DNA from: Hymenobacter puniceus
Lineage (GTDB): Bacteria; Bacteroidota; Bacteroidia; Cytophagales; Hymenobacteraceae
Direction of reading: 5' to 3'
NCBI RefSeq assembly: GCF_014333525.1
Contig: NZ_JACSCX010000001.1
Location: 310,001 to 374,000, forward strand
DNA length: 64,000 nt
Position numbers and translations under genes: made by a program. Below are positions 16,057-25,077 of this stretch, one piece after another. Under the pieces are notes generated by a model. It had not been told where the DNA came from. It ran no database searches and saw nothing but the letters and a program-made list of their open reading frames with translations. The first letter of the stretch is position 1; every line of letters begins with the position of its first letter.

Positions 16057-16872
16057 ATGTCTCAGCACAAAGAAGTCAAGCTCGTGACCACCCATCAGCT
16101 GCTGGCCATGAAGCAGCGCGGGGAGAAGATTTCCATGCTCACGGCCTACGATTTCTCCATGGCCACCATCCTCGACGGCGCCGGCATCGACGTGCTGCTC
16201 GTCGGCGACTCGGCCTCCAACGTCATGGCCGGCCACGAAACCACGCTGCCCATCACCCTCGACCAGATGATCTACCACGCTCAAAGTGTGGTGCGCGCCG
16301 TGAAACGGGCCTTCGTGGTGGTGGATATGCCGTTTGGCTCCTACCAGGGCAATTCGTCGGTGGCGCTGCAGTCGGCCATTCGCATCATGAAGGAGTCGGG
16401 CGGGCACGGTATCAAGCTGGAAGGTGGCGCCGAAATCAAGGACAGCATCACGCGCATCCTCACGGCCGGCATTCCGGTGATGGGCCACCTGGGCCTCACT
16501 CCCCAAAGTATTTATAAATTTGGCACCTACACCGTGCGGGCCAAAGAGGAAGCCGAGGCGCAGAAGCTAATTGAAGACGCGCTGCTGCTGGAAGAAATCG
16601 GGTGCTTTGCCTTGGTACTGGAAAAAATTCCGTCCTCATTGGCCAAGCAGGTAGCAGAAAAGCTCACCATTCCGGTTATCGGCATCGGCGCCGGCCCCGA
16701 TGTGGATGGGCAGGTGCTGGTAGTGCACGACATGCTGGGCATCACCAAAGAGTTCAAGCCGCGCTTCCTGCGCCGCTACGCTGACCTGGGCGACATCATG
16801 CACGAAGCCGTGCAGCGCTACATCCAGGACGTAAAAAGCCGCGACTTCCCCACCCAGGAAGAAGCGTATTAA
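16057..16872 (+). CDS. panB: 3-methyl-2-oxobutanoate hydroxymethyltransferase
   Basis: A 271-residue enzyme of normal PanB length. It transfers a hydroxymethyl group from methylene-tetrahydrofolate to 2-oxoisovalerate, the first step to pantothenate. Conserved motifs run through the whole protein: [38 protein letters not shown] (metal Asp), [11 protein letters not shown] (second metal Asp), [26 protein letters not shown] (catalytic Glu) and [19 protein letters not shown]. No other pantothenate genes are adjacent. Confidence 0.97.
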   Translation: MSQHKEVKLVTTHQLLAMKQRGEKISMLTAYDFSMATILDGAGIDVLLVGDSASNVMAGHETTLPITLDQMIYHAQSVVRAVKRAFVVVDMPFGSYQGNSSVALQSAIRIMKESGGHGIKLEGGAEIKDSITRILTAGIPVMGHLGLTPQSIYKFGTYTVRAKEEAEAQKLIEDALLLEEIGCFALVLEKIPSSLAKQVAEKLTIPVIGIGAGPDVDGQVLVVHDMLGITKEFKPRFLRRYADLGDIMHEAVQRYIQDVKSRDFPTQEEAY

Positions 16873-16886
16873 ATCAATTATCCTGT

Positions 16887-16968
16887 CTGTCATTCCGAGC
16901 GGAGCGAGGAATCTGAAATAGCCTGTTTGCTATAGAAGCCGGATTCCTCGCTCTGATCGGAATGACAG
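16887..16968. repeat. Family A inverted repeat element, copy A2
   Basis: Arms of 27 bp (16887-16913 and 16942-16968) match inverted with two mismatches. The outer word is CTGTCATTCCGAGCGGAGCG. It lies between the panB stop and the GTG start of the pseudouridine synthase, ending 18 bp before that start. Confidence 0.82.
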
Positions 16969-16986
16969 CCTTACTTTTTCCTCAGA

Positions 16987-17694
16987 GTGAATCGTCCGAA
17001 TCTGTGGTCGGAACAGAAGGAAATTCTGTTCGAAGACAACCATCTGCTCGTCATCAACAAGCCCGCCGGCCTGCTCGTGCAGGGCGACGCCACCGGCGAC
17101 GAGCCTCTTTCGGCCAAGGCCGAGGAATACCTGCGCTTCAAGTACAAGAAGCCCGGCGCCGCCTTCGTGGGCGTGGCGCACCGCATCGACAGGCCCGTGA
17201 GCGGTATTGTGGTGCTAGCCAAAACCAGCAAAGCGCTGAGCCGCCTCAACGAAATGTTCCGCGACAACAAGATGCACAAGACCTACTGGGCCCTGACCGG
17301 TATGTGTCCCAACCCGCTCAGCGGCCACCTCACGCACTGGCTTGTCAAGGACCCTATCCGCAATACCACCAAAGCCTATCCCGAGCGCCACGGCCAGGGC
17401 CTGAAATCCGAGCTGGACTACCAGGTGCTGGGGCAGGCCGGCAACCGCTGGCTGGTGCAGGTAAACCCCATTACAGGCCGCCCGCACCAGATTCGGGTGC
17501 AGCTAAGCTCCGGACTGGGCACGCCTATCGTCGGCGACGTGAAGTACGGCTTCATTGCGCCCTTGCCCGACGTGAGCATTGCGCTGCACGCCCGCCAGCT
17601 GGAGTTGCAGCACCCCGTCACGAAGGAAAACATGGTACTGGTAGCTCCGCTGCCCGATATGCCGCATTGGGAAGCCGCGCAAGCCTATTACTAG
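16987..17694 (+). CDS. RluA-family RNA pseudouridine synthase
   Basis: A 235-residue synthase converting uridine to pseudouridine in rRNA or tRNA. The active-site motif is VAHRIDRPVSGIVVLAKT (catalytic Asp, about residue 68), with ILFEDNHLLVINKPAGLLVQ before and NPITGRPHQIRVQLS after, all RluA-type. There is no S4 domain, as in the short RluA/RluC-like or TruC-like members. The target site cannot be told. The start is a GTG at 16987, just past repeat A2; no ATG lies near the conserved N-terminus. Confidence 0.9.
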   Translation: MNRPNLWSEQKEILFEDNHLLVINKPAGLLVQGDATGDEPLSAKAEEYLRFKYKKPGAAFVGVAHRIDRPVSGIVVLAKTSKALSRLNEMFRDNKMHKTYWALTGMCPNPLSGHLTHWLVKDPIRNTTKAYPERHGQGLKSELDYQVLGQAGNRWLVQVNPITGRPHQIRVQLSSGLGTPIVGDVKYGFIAPLPDVSIALHARQLELQHPVTKENMVLVAPLPDMPHWEAAQAYY

Positions 17695-17709
17695 AGGTCA
17701 GATTGTAAA

Positions 17710-17778
17710 AAGGGAGAGGTGAGCCTTTCGTTCTGTAGTCCAAGCGGGCCAACAGAACGAAAGGCTTACCTCTCCCTT
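17710..17778 (+). terminator. Long near-perfect hairpin after the pseudouridine synthase gene
   Basis: A 27-bp arm at 17710-17736 pairs with 17752-17778 with a single mismatch (G or A at one position) and a 15-nt loop. It lies 15 bp past the stop at 17694. No T run follows, so it may act as a 3'-end stabiliser or Rho-assisted terminator rather than an intrinsic terminator. Confidence 0.6.
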
Positions 17779-17840
17779 CTTGTAGGCAGACCTTTAATCA
17801 GCGCCAATCCAACAACATTTTGGCCTTTTATATAGCAAAA

Positions 17841-17872
17841 TTGCGCTACCGCCGAGTGTGGCCGTAGTTTTG
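17841..17872 (+). promoter_or_regulatory. Promoter of the desaturase gene
   Basis: A -33 TTG at 17841-17843 and a -7 box TAGTTTTG at 17865-17872 with a 21-bp spacer match the Bacteroidota consensus. The start codon follows about 90 bp later. Confidence 0.65.
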
Positions 17873-17963
17873 TAAAACGGCTTCTGAACTAAACCGTGTC
17901 TTTCGGGCTTTTGCGCTCTGACACTGCAGCCGTTCCTGCATTGTTTCTAATCCATTCTGGCCC

Positions 17964-18719
17964 ATGGCAATTCTCGTTTTCTTCGTTGCCCACTACTACC
18001 TGTCGCTGTTTACGCAGACATTCTACTTGCACCGCTACGCGGCGCACAAGATGTTCACGATGAACAAATTCTGGGAGAGGTTCTTCTTCCTGTTCACGTA
18101 CCTCTGCCAGGGTTCTTCGTTCCTGTCGCCACGAGCATATGCGCTGCTGCACCGCATGCACCACGCCTACTCCGACACCGAGATGGACCCCCACTCACCG
18201 CTGTTTTCGTCGAATGCCTTTTCGATGATGTGGAAAACTAAGAACATCTACAACGATGTGCTGAACCGCAACTATGCTGCTGCTGAGCGTTTCGAAGGCG
18301 ATTATCCGGAGTGGAACCTGATTGAGAGCATTGGCGACAAATGGTATTCGCGCTTGGCCTTCGGCACTATGTATGTACTGTTTTACATCAACTTTGCCAC
18401 GGCATGGTGGCAGTACCTACTGCTGCCCATCCACTTCCTGATGGGCCCGATACATGGTGCCATTGTGAACTGGGGCGGCCATAAATACGGCTATCAGAAT
18501 TTCGATAACCACGACCACTCCAAAAACACGTTACCTTTTGATTTCTTGGCCTTCGGCGAGTTGTTCCAGAACAACCACCACAAGCTGCCGATGCGCGTGA
18601 ACTTCGGCGTGAAGAAATGGGAGTTGGACCCAACCTACTCGGTTATCTGGCTGCTCGATAAGGCCCGCATCGTGAAGGTGAAGCGCAAGTGGCAGCAGCC
18701 AGTGCCGATGGCCGCTTAA
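17964..18719 (+). CDS. Membrane acyl-CoA (fatty acid) desaturase
   Basis: A 251-residue membrane di-iron desaturase. The histidine clusters are HRYAAH (about residues 24-29), HRMHHAYSDTEMDPH (about 62-76) and NWGGHKYG plus NHDHSKN and NNHHKLPMRVNFG in the C-terminal half. Four hydrophobic segments fit the two membrane hairpins of the family. It introduces a double bond into a saturated acyl chain, probably delta-9 type, to keep membranes fluid. The protein is shorter than many relatives (280-380 aa) and lacks a cytochrome b5 domain. It stands alone with its own promoter and terminator. Confidence 0.9.
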   Translation: MAILVFFVAHYYLSLFTQTFYLHRYAAHKMFTMNKFWERFFFLFTYLCQGSSFLSPRAYALLHRMHHAYSDTEMDPHSPLFSSNAFSMMWKTKNIYNDVLNRNYAAAERFEGDYPEWNLIESIGDKWYSRLAFGTMYVLFYINFATAWWQYLLLPIHFLMGPIHGAIVNWGGHKYGYQNFDNHDHSKNTLPFDFLAFGELFQNNHHKLPMRVNFGVKKWELDPTYSVIWLLDKARIVKVKRKWQQPVPMAA

Positions 18720-18743
18720 TAACCCGATATTTTGTTTGCCCTG

Positions 18744-18777
18744 AAAAGGCTGTTGCTGTTCGGCAACAGCCTTTTCT
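18744..18777 (+). terminator. Intrinsic terminator of the desaturase gene
   Basis: AAAAGGCTGTTGC pairs with GCAACAGCCTTTT across TGTTCG, 25 bp past the stop. Confidence 0.85.
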
Positions 18778-18854
18778 GTTGATAGCCCGCGCCTGATTAT
18801 GGGTTCAGTCCCCAGCCAATTGGCGGAATGCTTTCAATCTGCATAATATGTCCT

Positions 18855-18862
18855 TACCTTTG
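18855..18862 (+). promoter_or_regulatory. Promoter -7 box of the rpsP cluster
   Basis: TACCTTTG lies 53 bp before the rpsP ATG and directly after the desaturase terminator, as expected for the head of the ribosomal cluster. Confidence 0.65.
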
Positions 18863-18914
18863 CACCTCATTTTCAACCAGACGCACGAGTTGCGTCGCTT
18901 AACCAACCCGGTTT

Positions 18915-19457
18915 ATGGCAGTTAAAATCCGCCTCGCCCGTCGTGGCCGTAAAAAGGCCGCTCAGTTCGACATCGTTGTTGCCGATTCGCGCGCTCCGCG
19001 TGATGGCCGTTTCATCGAGAAAATCGGTACCTACGATCCTAACACCAACCCTGCTTCCATCAACTTCGATGGCGAAAAGGCTTTTGACTGGATCATGAAA
19101 GGTGCCCAGCCTACCGACACGGTACGGGCTATGCTCTCTTACCGCGGCGTATTGTACCGCAAGCACCTGCAACTGGGTGTTATCAAAGGCGCCATTGCGC
19201 AGGACGTAGCCGACCAGCGCTACGCCGACTGGAAAGAGCAGAAAGACGCTAAAATCGAAGGCAAGCGCACCACCATCGGTACGGCTAAGGAAGAAGCTCG
19301 CAAGAGCGCTCTGGCTGCCGAATCGAAAGTGAAGGAAGCCCGCGCTGAAGCTATCCGCAAGAAAAACACGCCCGCTCCAACGGAAGCTCCGGCTGCCGAA
19401 GGCGAAACCACCGAGGCAGAAGCTACGGCTGAAACCACGGACGAAGCCGGCGCTTAG
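18915..19457 (+). CDS. rpsP: 30S ribosomal protein S16, C-terminally extended
   Basis: The first 80-90 residues are a standard S16 ([40 protein letters not shown]), a small-subunit protein needed for 30S assembly. The protein continues to 180 residues, about twice the usual length; the tail is charged and helical ([20 protein letters not shown]) and ends in a disordered Ala/Glu/Thr/Pro-rich segment. Long S16 proteins are known in Bacteroidota. It heads the conserved rpsP-rimM-trmD-rplS order. Confidence 0.96.
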   Translation: MAVKIRLARRGRKKAAQFDIVVADSRAPRDGRFIEKIGTYDPNTNPASINFDGEKAFDWIMKGAQPTDTVRAMLSYRGVLYRKHLQLGVIKGAIAQDVADQRYADWKEQKDAKIEGKRTTIGTAKEEARKSALAAESKVKEARAEAIRKKNTPAPTEAPAAEGETTEAEATAETTDEAGA

Positions 19458-19473
19458 TTTTCTGGTGAGTGAA

Positions 19474-19546
19474 TGATTAGGTGATTAAGTGACAAAGTAC
19501 GTTGGCCCATCCGGCTGGGGTAGCTTATCACTTAATCACCTAATCA
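19474..19546. repeat. Class C low-complexity inverted array (C2)
   Basis: TGATTAGGTGATTAAGTGA at 19474-19492 returns exactly inverted at 19528-19546 (19 bp, 35-bp spacer). It fills most of the gap between rpsP and rimM and could form a hairpin in the shared transcript. Confidence 0.7.
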
Positions 19547-19569
19547 CTTACAGCCCTTACTCTCCGACC

Positions 19570-20151
19570 ATGACACTCGACGACTATTATCAGCTAGGCT
19601 CCATCGGGAAGCCACACGGCCTGAAAGGGTTTGTGATGGCCTTTCTCGACGTAGACGACCCGCAGGAGTACCGCAAGCTGAAGTCGGTGTTGCTGGAGAT
19701 GCCCTCGGCTCCCGGCAAGCTGGTGTCGTACGACGTGGAGAAGCTGCAGCCGCAGTCCAATGAGCGGGCATTGCTCAAGCTCAAAGGCATCGACCGGATT
19801 GAGGAAGCCGAGCCCCTGCGCAACGCCAAACTCTACCGCTCTTTGCAGGAGCTGCCGAGTTTGGCCGCCGACCAGTTCTATTTTCACGACGTCATCGGTT
19901 ACACGGTGCTCGACGAGAAATTAGGGCCGCTGGGCACCGTGGAAACCTTCTACGAGTTGCCACAGCAGGACGTGCTGGCCATGCGCTACAAAGGGCAGGA
20001 AGTGCTGATTCCGGTGGTGGACGAGTTGGTGTCGCACGCCGACCAGGCCACCCGGACGCTGCACGTCACGCTGCCCGACGGGCTGCTGGACGTATATCTG
20101 CAGCCTTCCTCGCGCGAGCAGGACGAGCCCGACGAAACCGAAGAAGTCTAG
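19570..20151 (+). CDS. rimM: Ribosome maturation factor RimM
   Basis: A 193-residue 16S rRNA processing factor. The N-terminal domain begins [20 protein letters not shown], the conserved start, and the C-terminal PRC-barrel contains [13 protein letters not shown], the typical linker, and [10 protein letters not shown]. RimM binds S19 and helps 30S head maturation. The ATG at 19570 is chosen because the open frame upstream runs through repeat C2. The position between rpsP and trmD confirms the call. Confidence 0.95.
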   Translation: MTLDDYYQLGSIGKPHGLKGFVMAFLDVDDPQEYRKLKSVLLEMPSAPGKLVSYDVEKLQPQSNERALLKLKGIDRIEEAEPLRNAKLYRSLQELPSLAADQFYFHDVIGYTVLDEKLGPLGTVETFYELPQQDVLAMRYKGQEVLIPVVDELVSHADQATRTLHVTLPDGLLDVYLQPSSREQDEPDETEEV

Positions 20152-20162
20152 TTCCGGCCATC

Positions 20163-20840
20163 ATGCGCATCGACATCGTCACGTGTCAGCCGGATTTGCT
20201 GATCAGCCCCTTCGCGCACTCCATCGTGAAACGCGCGCAGGACAAAGGGCTGGTGGAAATTCAGCTGCACGATTTGCGCCGCTATGCCATCAACAAGCAC
20301 GGCCAGATTGACGACTATATGTTTGGCGGCGGCGCCGGCATGGTGCTACGAGTAGAGCCCATTGCGGCCTGCTTCGACGCTTTGCTGGCCGAGCGCAGCT
20401 ACGATGCCATCATCTACCTGACGCCTGACGGGGAAACCCTGCGGCAGCCGCTGGCCAACCGCCTTTCTCTGGCGGGCAACCTGCTGCTGCTGTGCGGCCA
20501 CTATAAGGGCGTTGATGAGCGGATCCGACAAGCCTATATCACCCACGAAATCAGCATCGGCGACTACGTGCTGAGCGGGGGTGAGATGGGGGCGGCGGTG
20601 CTCGTGGATGCAGTAGTTCGGCTGCTGCCCGGCGTGCTGGGCAACGAAGAATCGGCCCTCAGCGACTCGTTTCAGGATAACCTACTGGCTCCGCCCGTGT
20701 ACACCCGCCCGGCGGAGTGGCGCGGGCTGCCGGTTCCGGAAATCCTGCTGTCCGGCAATACCCCCAAAATTGACGTCTGGCGGCACGATCAGGCGCTGGA
20801 ACGCACCCAGCTTCGCCGTCCAGACTTGCTAAATGGCTAG
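20163..20840 (+). CDS. trmD: tRNA (guanine-37-N1)-methyltransferase
   Basis: A 225-residue SPOUT methyltransferase that methylates G37 of tRNAs to prevent frameshifting. The knot region and catalytic motifs are intact: [57 protein letters not shown] and [11 protein letters not shown]. It starts 11 bp after rimM, so the genes are surely co-transcribed. Confidence 0.97.
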   Translation: MRIDIVTCQPDLLISPFAHSIVKRAQDKGLVEIQLHDLRRYAINKHGQIDDYMFGGGAGMVLRVEPIAACFDALLAERSYDAIIYLTPDGETLRQPLANRLSLAGNLLLLCGHYKGVDERIRQAYITHEISIGDYVLSGGEMGAAVLVDAVVRLLPGVLGNEESALSDSFQDNLLAPPVYTRPAEWRGLPVPEILLSGNTPKIDVWRHDQALERTQLRRPDLLNG

Positions 20841-20925
20841 CTGAATTGAATGGTTGACTAGCTGCCCGGTTGCCTGCTCCGTGAACGGTCAAGCATTCAG
20901 CTATTTATCTGTTCAATATTTCAGC

Positions 20926-20956
20926 TTGCAATCCTAAAAACAGAGGGCTATATTTG
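20926..20956 (+). promoter_or_regulatory. Promoter of rplS
   Basis: A -33 TTG at 20926-20928 and a -7 box TATATTTG at 20949-20956 with a 20-bp spacer. This suggests rplS has its own promoter besides readthrough from trmD. Confidence 0.7.
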
Positions 20957-21012
20957 CACCTCTTTACCCGAAACCCCAGACGGCGCGGCCGTCCTTCACA
21001 GTTTTTTCAGCC

Positions 21013-21387
21013 ATGAGCGTACTACTCGATTTTATTCAGCAGGAATCCCAGGAGCGCCGCGCCAGCTTCCCCGCCTTTGCTGCCGGCGACACCGTTAACG
21101 TACACGTTAAGATTCGTGAGGGCAACAAGGAGCGCATTCAGCAGTTCCAGGGCGTTGTAATTCAGCGTAAAAACAGCAACTCCAACGGCGAAACTTTCAC
21201 CGTTCGTAAGATTTCCAACCAGATTGGTACCGAGCGTATCTTCCCCCTACTGTCGCCTAACATCGATAAAGTAGAGGTAATCCGTCGCGGTAAAGTACGT
21301 CGTGCCCGTCTGTTCTACCTGCGTGGCCTGTCGGGTAAAGCGGCCCGTATCAAGGAGAAGCGCCGTACGGTGGTTGCGGCCGCTTAA
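21013..21387 (+). CDS. rplS: 50S ribosomal protein L19
   Basis: A 124-residue L19 with the usual motifs [32 protein letters not shown] and [21 protein letters not shown]19 lies at the 30S-50S interface. It is the last gene of the translation cluster, followed by a strong terminator. Confidence 0.97.
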   Translation: MSVLLDFIQQESQERRASFPAFAAGDTVNVHVKIREGNKERIQQFQGVVIQRKNSNSNGETFTVRKISNQIGTERIFPLLSPNIDKVEVIRRGKVRRARLFYLRGLSGKAARIKEKRRTVVAAA

Positions 21388-21410
21388 GCGCCAGCACTTA
21401 CCCTACACGG

Positions 21411-21451
21411 CAGCGGCCGGCTTTCCTTGCGGGAAGCCGGCCGCTGTTTTT
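21411..21451 (+). terminator. Intrinsic terminator of rplS
   Basis: CAGCGGCCGGCTT pairs with AAGCCGGCCGCTG, followed by TTTTT, 24 bp past the stop. Confidence 0.92.
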
Positions 21452-21478
21452 ACAGTCTCCAACAACTCTTTACGACAC

Positions 21479-21513
21479 AAAAAAGGCGCTTCCTACAGGG
21501 AAGCGCCTTTTTT
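21479..21513. terminator. Bidirectional terminator
   Basis: AAAAAAGGCGCTTCC pairs with GGGAAGCGCCTTTTTT across a short loop. Its position between convergent genes suggests it mainly serves the minus-strand gene ending at 21538. Confidence 0.88.
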
Positions 21514-21537
21514 AGTTCTTTAAAGCTGTGCTGAATA

Positions 21538-21927
21538 TTACTCAGCAGCAGTTTGGGTACCCGACATCTGCTTGGCTGCCGCGCTCAAAGCTTCGCCTAG
21601 TTTGGTCACGCGCTCAGCGGTGTTGGGGTTTTCGGCGAATACAGCCGCTTTGGTGGTGTTAGTGCCGAGGCGGGCCAGCAGTTTGCCTACCAGATCCTTG
21701 TCGATGCCGCCGCCATTGAAGTGGGCTTTCAGGTCCTGCAGATCCACTACAATCTGGTGCAGCTCAGGATTGTTTACGTCTTTCAGATCTTCAATCCAGC
21801 GCTGAAAATGATTGTCGATGCCGGAACGGTCGGCTTCTTCCTGCAAATCGCTGCCGAGGATTTTAACGGCACCATCCAGGTGATTCTGATGCTGGGTGTC
21901 GTCTTTGGGCTGCTTATGAAATGACAT
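21538..21927 (-). CDS. Small soluble protein, unknown function
   Basis: A 129-residue, hydrophilic, helix-rich protein without signal peptide or membrane segment. It starts MSFHKQPKDDTQHQNHLDGA at the ATG at 21927. No family is recognised. The sequence is His/Asp/Asn-rich at the N-terminus, then predicted helices (LHQIVVDLQDLKAHF, VTKLGEALSAAAKQM). It has its own terminator and is divergent from the M1 peptidase gene. Confidence 0.7.
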   Translation of the reverse strand: MSFHKQPKDDTQHQNHLDGAVKILGSDLQEEADRSGIDNHFQRWIEDLKDVNNPELHQIVVDLQDLKAHFNGGGIDKDLVGKLLARLGTNTTKAAVFAENPNTAERVTKLGEALSAAAKQMSGTQTAAE

Positions 21928-22085
21928 GTCGAAGTGATTGGGCCGCCTGTAGAGGGCAGCAGTGTGGGAAGTATGCCCGTGCAAACGCAAGGCTTTATGG
22001 AAAGGTTATGCCGCAGCCGGGCCGCAATACGCAGCAGACCCTTACTTTCGTTTCCTGGTTGTCGTTTCGCCTGTTGCTGTTTTAT

Positions 22086-25067
22086 ATGAAAAAATTTCTG
22101 GTTGGCTATTGCCTGTTGCTGCTTCCCCTGAGTGGTGTAGCGCAGCCTTCAGCTGTTGCTAAAAATCCGGCACCCTACTGGCAGCAGCAGGTCAGCTATT
22201 CCATCGACGTAACCCTCGACGATAAGCAGCACCTGCTGACGGGCCGCGAAGAGCTCGTATACACCAACAACTCGCCCGACGCGCTGCCTTACATCTGGTT
22301 TCATCTGTGGCCAAATGCCTACCGCGACGATAACACCGCCTTTGCCAGGCAGCAGCTACGCAACGGCAGCCGTAAGTTTCACTTTTCCACCCCAGAGCAG
22401 CGCGGCTACATCGACCAGCTCGATTTCCAGGTGAACGGCCAGCCAGCCAAGCTGGAGCTGGACCCCGAAAACCCCGATATGGCCAAATTGCTGCTGCCGC
22501 AGCGCTTGGCGTCCGGGGCCAGCGTTACTATTAGCACGCCGTTTCGGGTGAAGATTCCCGATTCCTTCTCGCGCTTTGGGCACGTCGAGCAGAGCTACCA
22601 GATTACACAGTGGTACCCCAAGCCGGCTGTATACGACCGGCGCGGCTGGCACGCCATGCCCTACCTCGACCAAGGCGAATTTTACTCGGAGTTTGGCTCG
22701 TTTGATGTGCGCATCACGCTGCCAGCCAACTACACGGTGGGCGCAACCGGTGTGCTCCAGAACTCCGAGGAACAGCAGCGTCTGCGCCAGTTGGCTGATG
22801 CCGCCGCTGGCAAGAAAACCCAGAAAGACTTCGGCGACGACCAGTCCTTCCCGGTTTCCAGTGCTGAAACCAAAACTCTGCGCTACGTGCAGGACCGCGT
22901 GCACGACTTCGCCTGGTTTGCCGACAAGCGCTTTAATGTGCTGAAAAGTGCCGTAACGCTGCCCTCGGGCCGCGCCGTAGATACCTGGGTACTGTTCACC
23001 AACAAAGAGGCGGAGAAGTGGGTGAAGGGCTTGCAGGACGTGGATTCGGCGGTGGCATACTACTCCCGCTGGGTGGGCGAATACCCCTATAGCGCTGCCA
23101 CAGCTGTGGATGGCGCCCTTAGCGCCGGCTCGGGCATGGAGTACCCGATGGTAACCGTGACGCAGCCTTCGGCCATTGTACACGAAGTCGGCCACAACTG
23201 GTTCTACGGAATTTTGGGCACCAACGAGCGGGACTTTGCTTGGATGGATGAGGGCGTGAACTCCTACGTGGAAAACCGCGTGGCGGCCCGCAATGGCGAG
23301 CAGGCCGGCGGCCTGCTGGGTTTGCCCACCAAAGGCGTCGGCGCTGCTGCTCTCACCCTCAACGGGTTGCCGGACGCGGCCCTCAATTACATTCCTTACC
23401 AGGCCGTAGCCAGCCGCAGCCTCGACCAGCCAGTTACCAACCTTGGCTCCGCCGACTATGGCAAGCTTAATTACGGCATCATCGTGTATGGCAAGACGGC
23501 CTCGCTGCTGCAGTATCTGGCGGCGTATTTGGGGCAGGTGAAGTTCGATGCGGCCATGCAGGCCTACTACGCCCGCTGGCAGTTCCGGCACCCCTACCCC
23601 GAGGATATGCAGGCCGTATTCGAGGAAGTAGCAGGCCAGAAGCTCGACTGGTTTTTCAACGACATGCTCAACGGCCAGCACCGCTATAATGCCGTGCTGT
23701 CGAAGTCGAAGCTGGAGAAAGGCCAGCGCAAGGTGCTGATTCGCAACGATTCGCCGGCTCCGTTTCCGTTTCCGGTGGCCAGCCTCGATGCCAGCGGCCG
23801 GGTACTGGAAACGCAGTGGACCAAGCCATTTGCCCGCACCGACGAGTCGGATGACGCCGTACTGCGCTTTCGCGACGAGAACGTAGCCAGCCTGGTTGTC
23901 GACCCGGACTACCTCACGCCCCAGCTCAACCGCCGCGACGACCATCTGCGCACCACCGGCTCGTTGCGGGCGCTGGAGCGCATCCGGCTGCGGCCTTTAC
24001 TCAGCCCCGAGCGCTGGGACCAGGCCGCCATCAACTGGCTGCCCGTGGTGGGCGCCAACACGTCAGATAAGTTTATGCTGGGCGCAGCCTTCTACAACAG
24101 CCTGCTCAATGTCAAGAAATTCAGCTACCTAGTTATGCCCATGTATAGCTTCAACCAAAAGGAGCTGAATGGCATCGGGATGCTGAACCTCAATATTCTG
24201 CCGGAACGAATTACGCGCCGGGCCGTGGTGGGTGTGCTGTTTCAGCGTTTCGAGCGCTACCAGAAGGTGGAGCCCAGCCTGACGCTGTCGTTCCCCCACT
24301 CAGCCTTCAACGCGCCGCAGCACACCGTGAAGCTGGCAAATACGGCCATTGAAGACCAGGACCGCCGCACCACTACCAGCATCCAGACGCTGGAGTACTG
24401 CCTGCAAACCGGCAATGCCCTCCGCCAATGGGCTGCGCACGCCGAGTTCAACTACCTCACGCCCGACCTGGCCGATGACAACGTGCGCACCGACGCGGCG
24501 ATGCTTCGGGCCGAGGCCAGCTACCTGCGCTACTATTCGCCCAAGAAAAGCTTTTCGGTGCGGGTGTTCGGTGGCGCCTTTCTTAACAAGGCCAACGACA
24601 CGCCCTTCGTCATCGGGCTAAGCGGCAGCCCCGACTACCGCCGCCAGACCATGTTTCTGGACCGGCAGCAAATTTCGCCCAGCCTGGCTGCCCAACAGCA
24701 CCAGTTTGATGGCCGCGACGGTGCTTTCAAGGCGTATTTGCCAGTGGGCAGCAGCCGCTGGCTTACCACGCTCAATCTGCAGGCCGACCTGCCGGTAACG
24801 CCGTTTGGGGTGTTTGCTGATTTCGGTATGACCAAGGAGCGAAACCAGCTGGCCGCCAGCCGCAGCCCCCAGCGCGCCTACTACGATGCCGGCCTGTCGT
24901 TGCCGCTGTTCAACAAACTGCTGAGCTTCTATTTGCCGTTGGCTGGCTCGCAGTATGAAAACGGCCTACCTGGCAGCCGCAAGGCCCTCACCAGCCAGCT
25001 GCGCTTCGTGCTGCGCCTCGATCAGCTCAGCCCATTCCGGCTGCTGGATGAGCAACTGGCCCAATAA
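22086..25067 (+). CDS. M1 family zinc metallopeptidase with barrel-like C-terminal region
   Basis: The ATG at 22086 starts a signal peptide (MKKFLVGYCLLLLPLSGVAQ). The first 620 or so of 993 residues are an M1 aminopeptidase: substrate loop GSGMEYPMVTV and zinc site HEVGHNWFYG with the third ligand in FAWMDEGVNSY 18 residues on. The rest, from about residue 650, no longer looks like M1: it has many short alternating strands with aromatic ends (LGAAFYNSLLNVKKFSYLVM) and ends in LRFVLRLDQLSPFRLL. This resembles an outer-membrane barrel and suggests a surface-anchored peptidase; that part is inference. Confidence 0.88.
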   Translation: MKKFLVGYCLLLLPLSGVAQPSAVAKNPAPYWQQQVSYSIDVTLDDKQHLLTGREELVYTNNSPDALPYIWFHLWPNAYRDDNTAFARQQLRNGSRKFHFSTPEQRGYIDQLDFQVNGQPAKLELDPENPDMAKLLLPQRLASGASVTISTPFRVKIPDSFSRFGHVEQSYQITQWYPKPAVYDRRGWHAMPYLDQGEFYSEFGSFDVRITLPANYTVGATGVLQNSEEQQRLRQLADAAAGKKTQKDFGDDQSFPVSSAETKTLRYVQDRVHDFAWFADKRFNVLKSAVTLPSGRAVDTWVLFTNKEAEKWVKGLQDVDSAVAYYSRWVGEYPYSAATAVDGALSAGSGMEYPMVTVTQPSAIVHEVGHNWFYGILGTNERDFAWMDEGVNSYVENRVAARNGEQAGGLLGLPTKGVGAAALTLNGLPDAALNYIPYQAVASRSLDQPVTNLGSADYGKLNYGIIVYGKTASLLQYLAAYLGQVKFDAAMQAYYARWQFRHPYPEDMQAVFEEVAGQKLDWFFNDMLNGQHRYNAVLSKSKLEKGQRKVLIRNDSPAPFPFPVASLDASGRVLETQWTKPFARTDESDDAVLRFRDENVASLVVDPDYLTPQLNRRDDHLRTTGSLRALERIRLRPLLSPERWDQAAINWLPVVGANTSDKFMLGAAFYNSLLNVKKFSYLVMPMYSFNQKELNGIGMLNLNILPERITRRAVVGVLFQRFERYQKVEPSLTLSFPHSAFNAPQHTVKLANTAIEDQDRRTTTSIQTLEYCLQTGNALRQWAAHAEFNYLTPDLADDNVRTDAAMLRAEASYLRYYSPKKSFSVRVFGGAFLNKANDTPFVIGLSGSPDYRRQTMFLDRQQISPSLAAQQHQFDGRDGAFKAYLPVGSSRWLTTLNLQADLPVTPFGVFADFGMTKERNQLAASRSPQRAYYDAGLSLPLFNKLLSFYLPLAGSQYENGLPGSRKALTSQLRFVLRLDQLSPFRLLDEQLAQ

Positions 25068-25077
25068 CTGGTAGCGT

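Noticed and set aside
22356..23945. 529-codon open frame on the minus strand
   Set aside because: It is exactly antisense to the M1 peptidase gene; long antisense frames are common in GC-rich genes and its translation has no family motifs.
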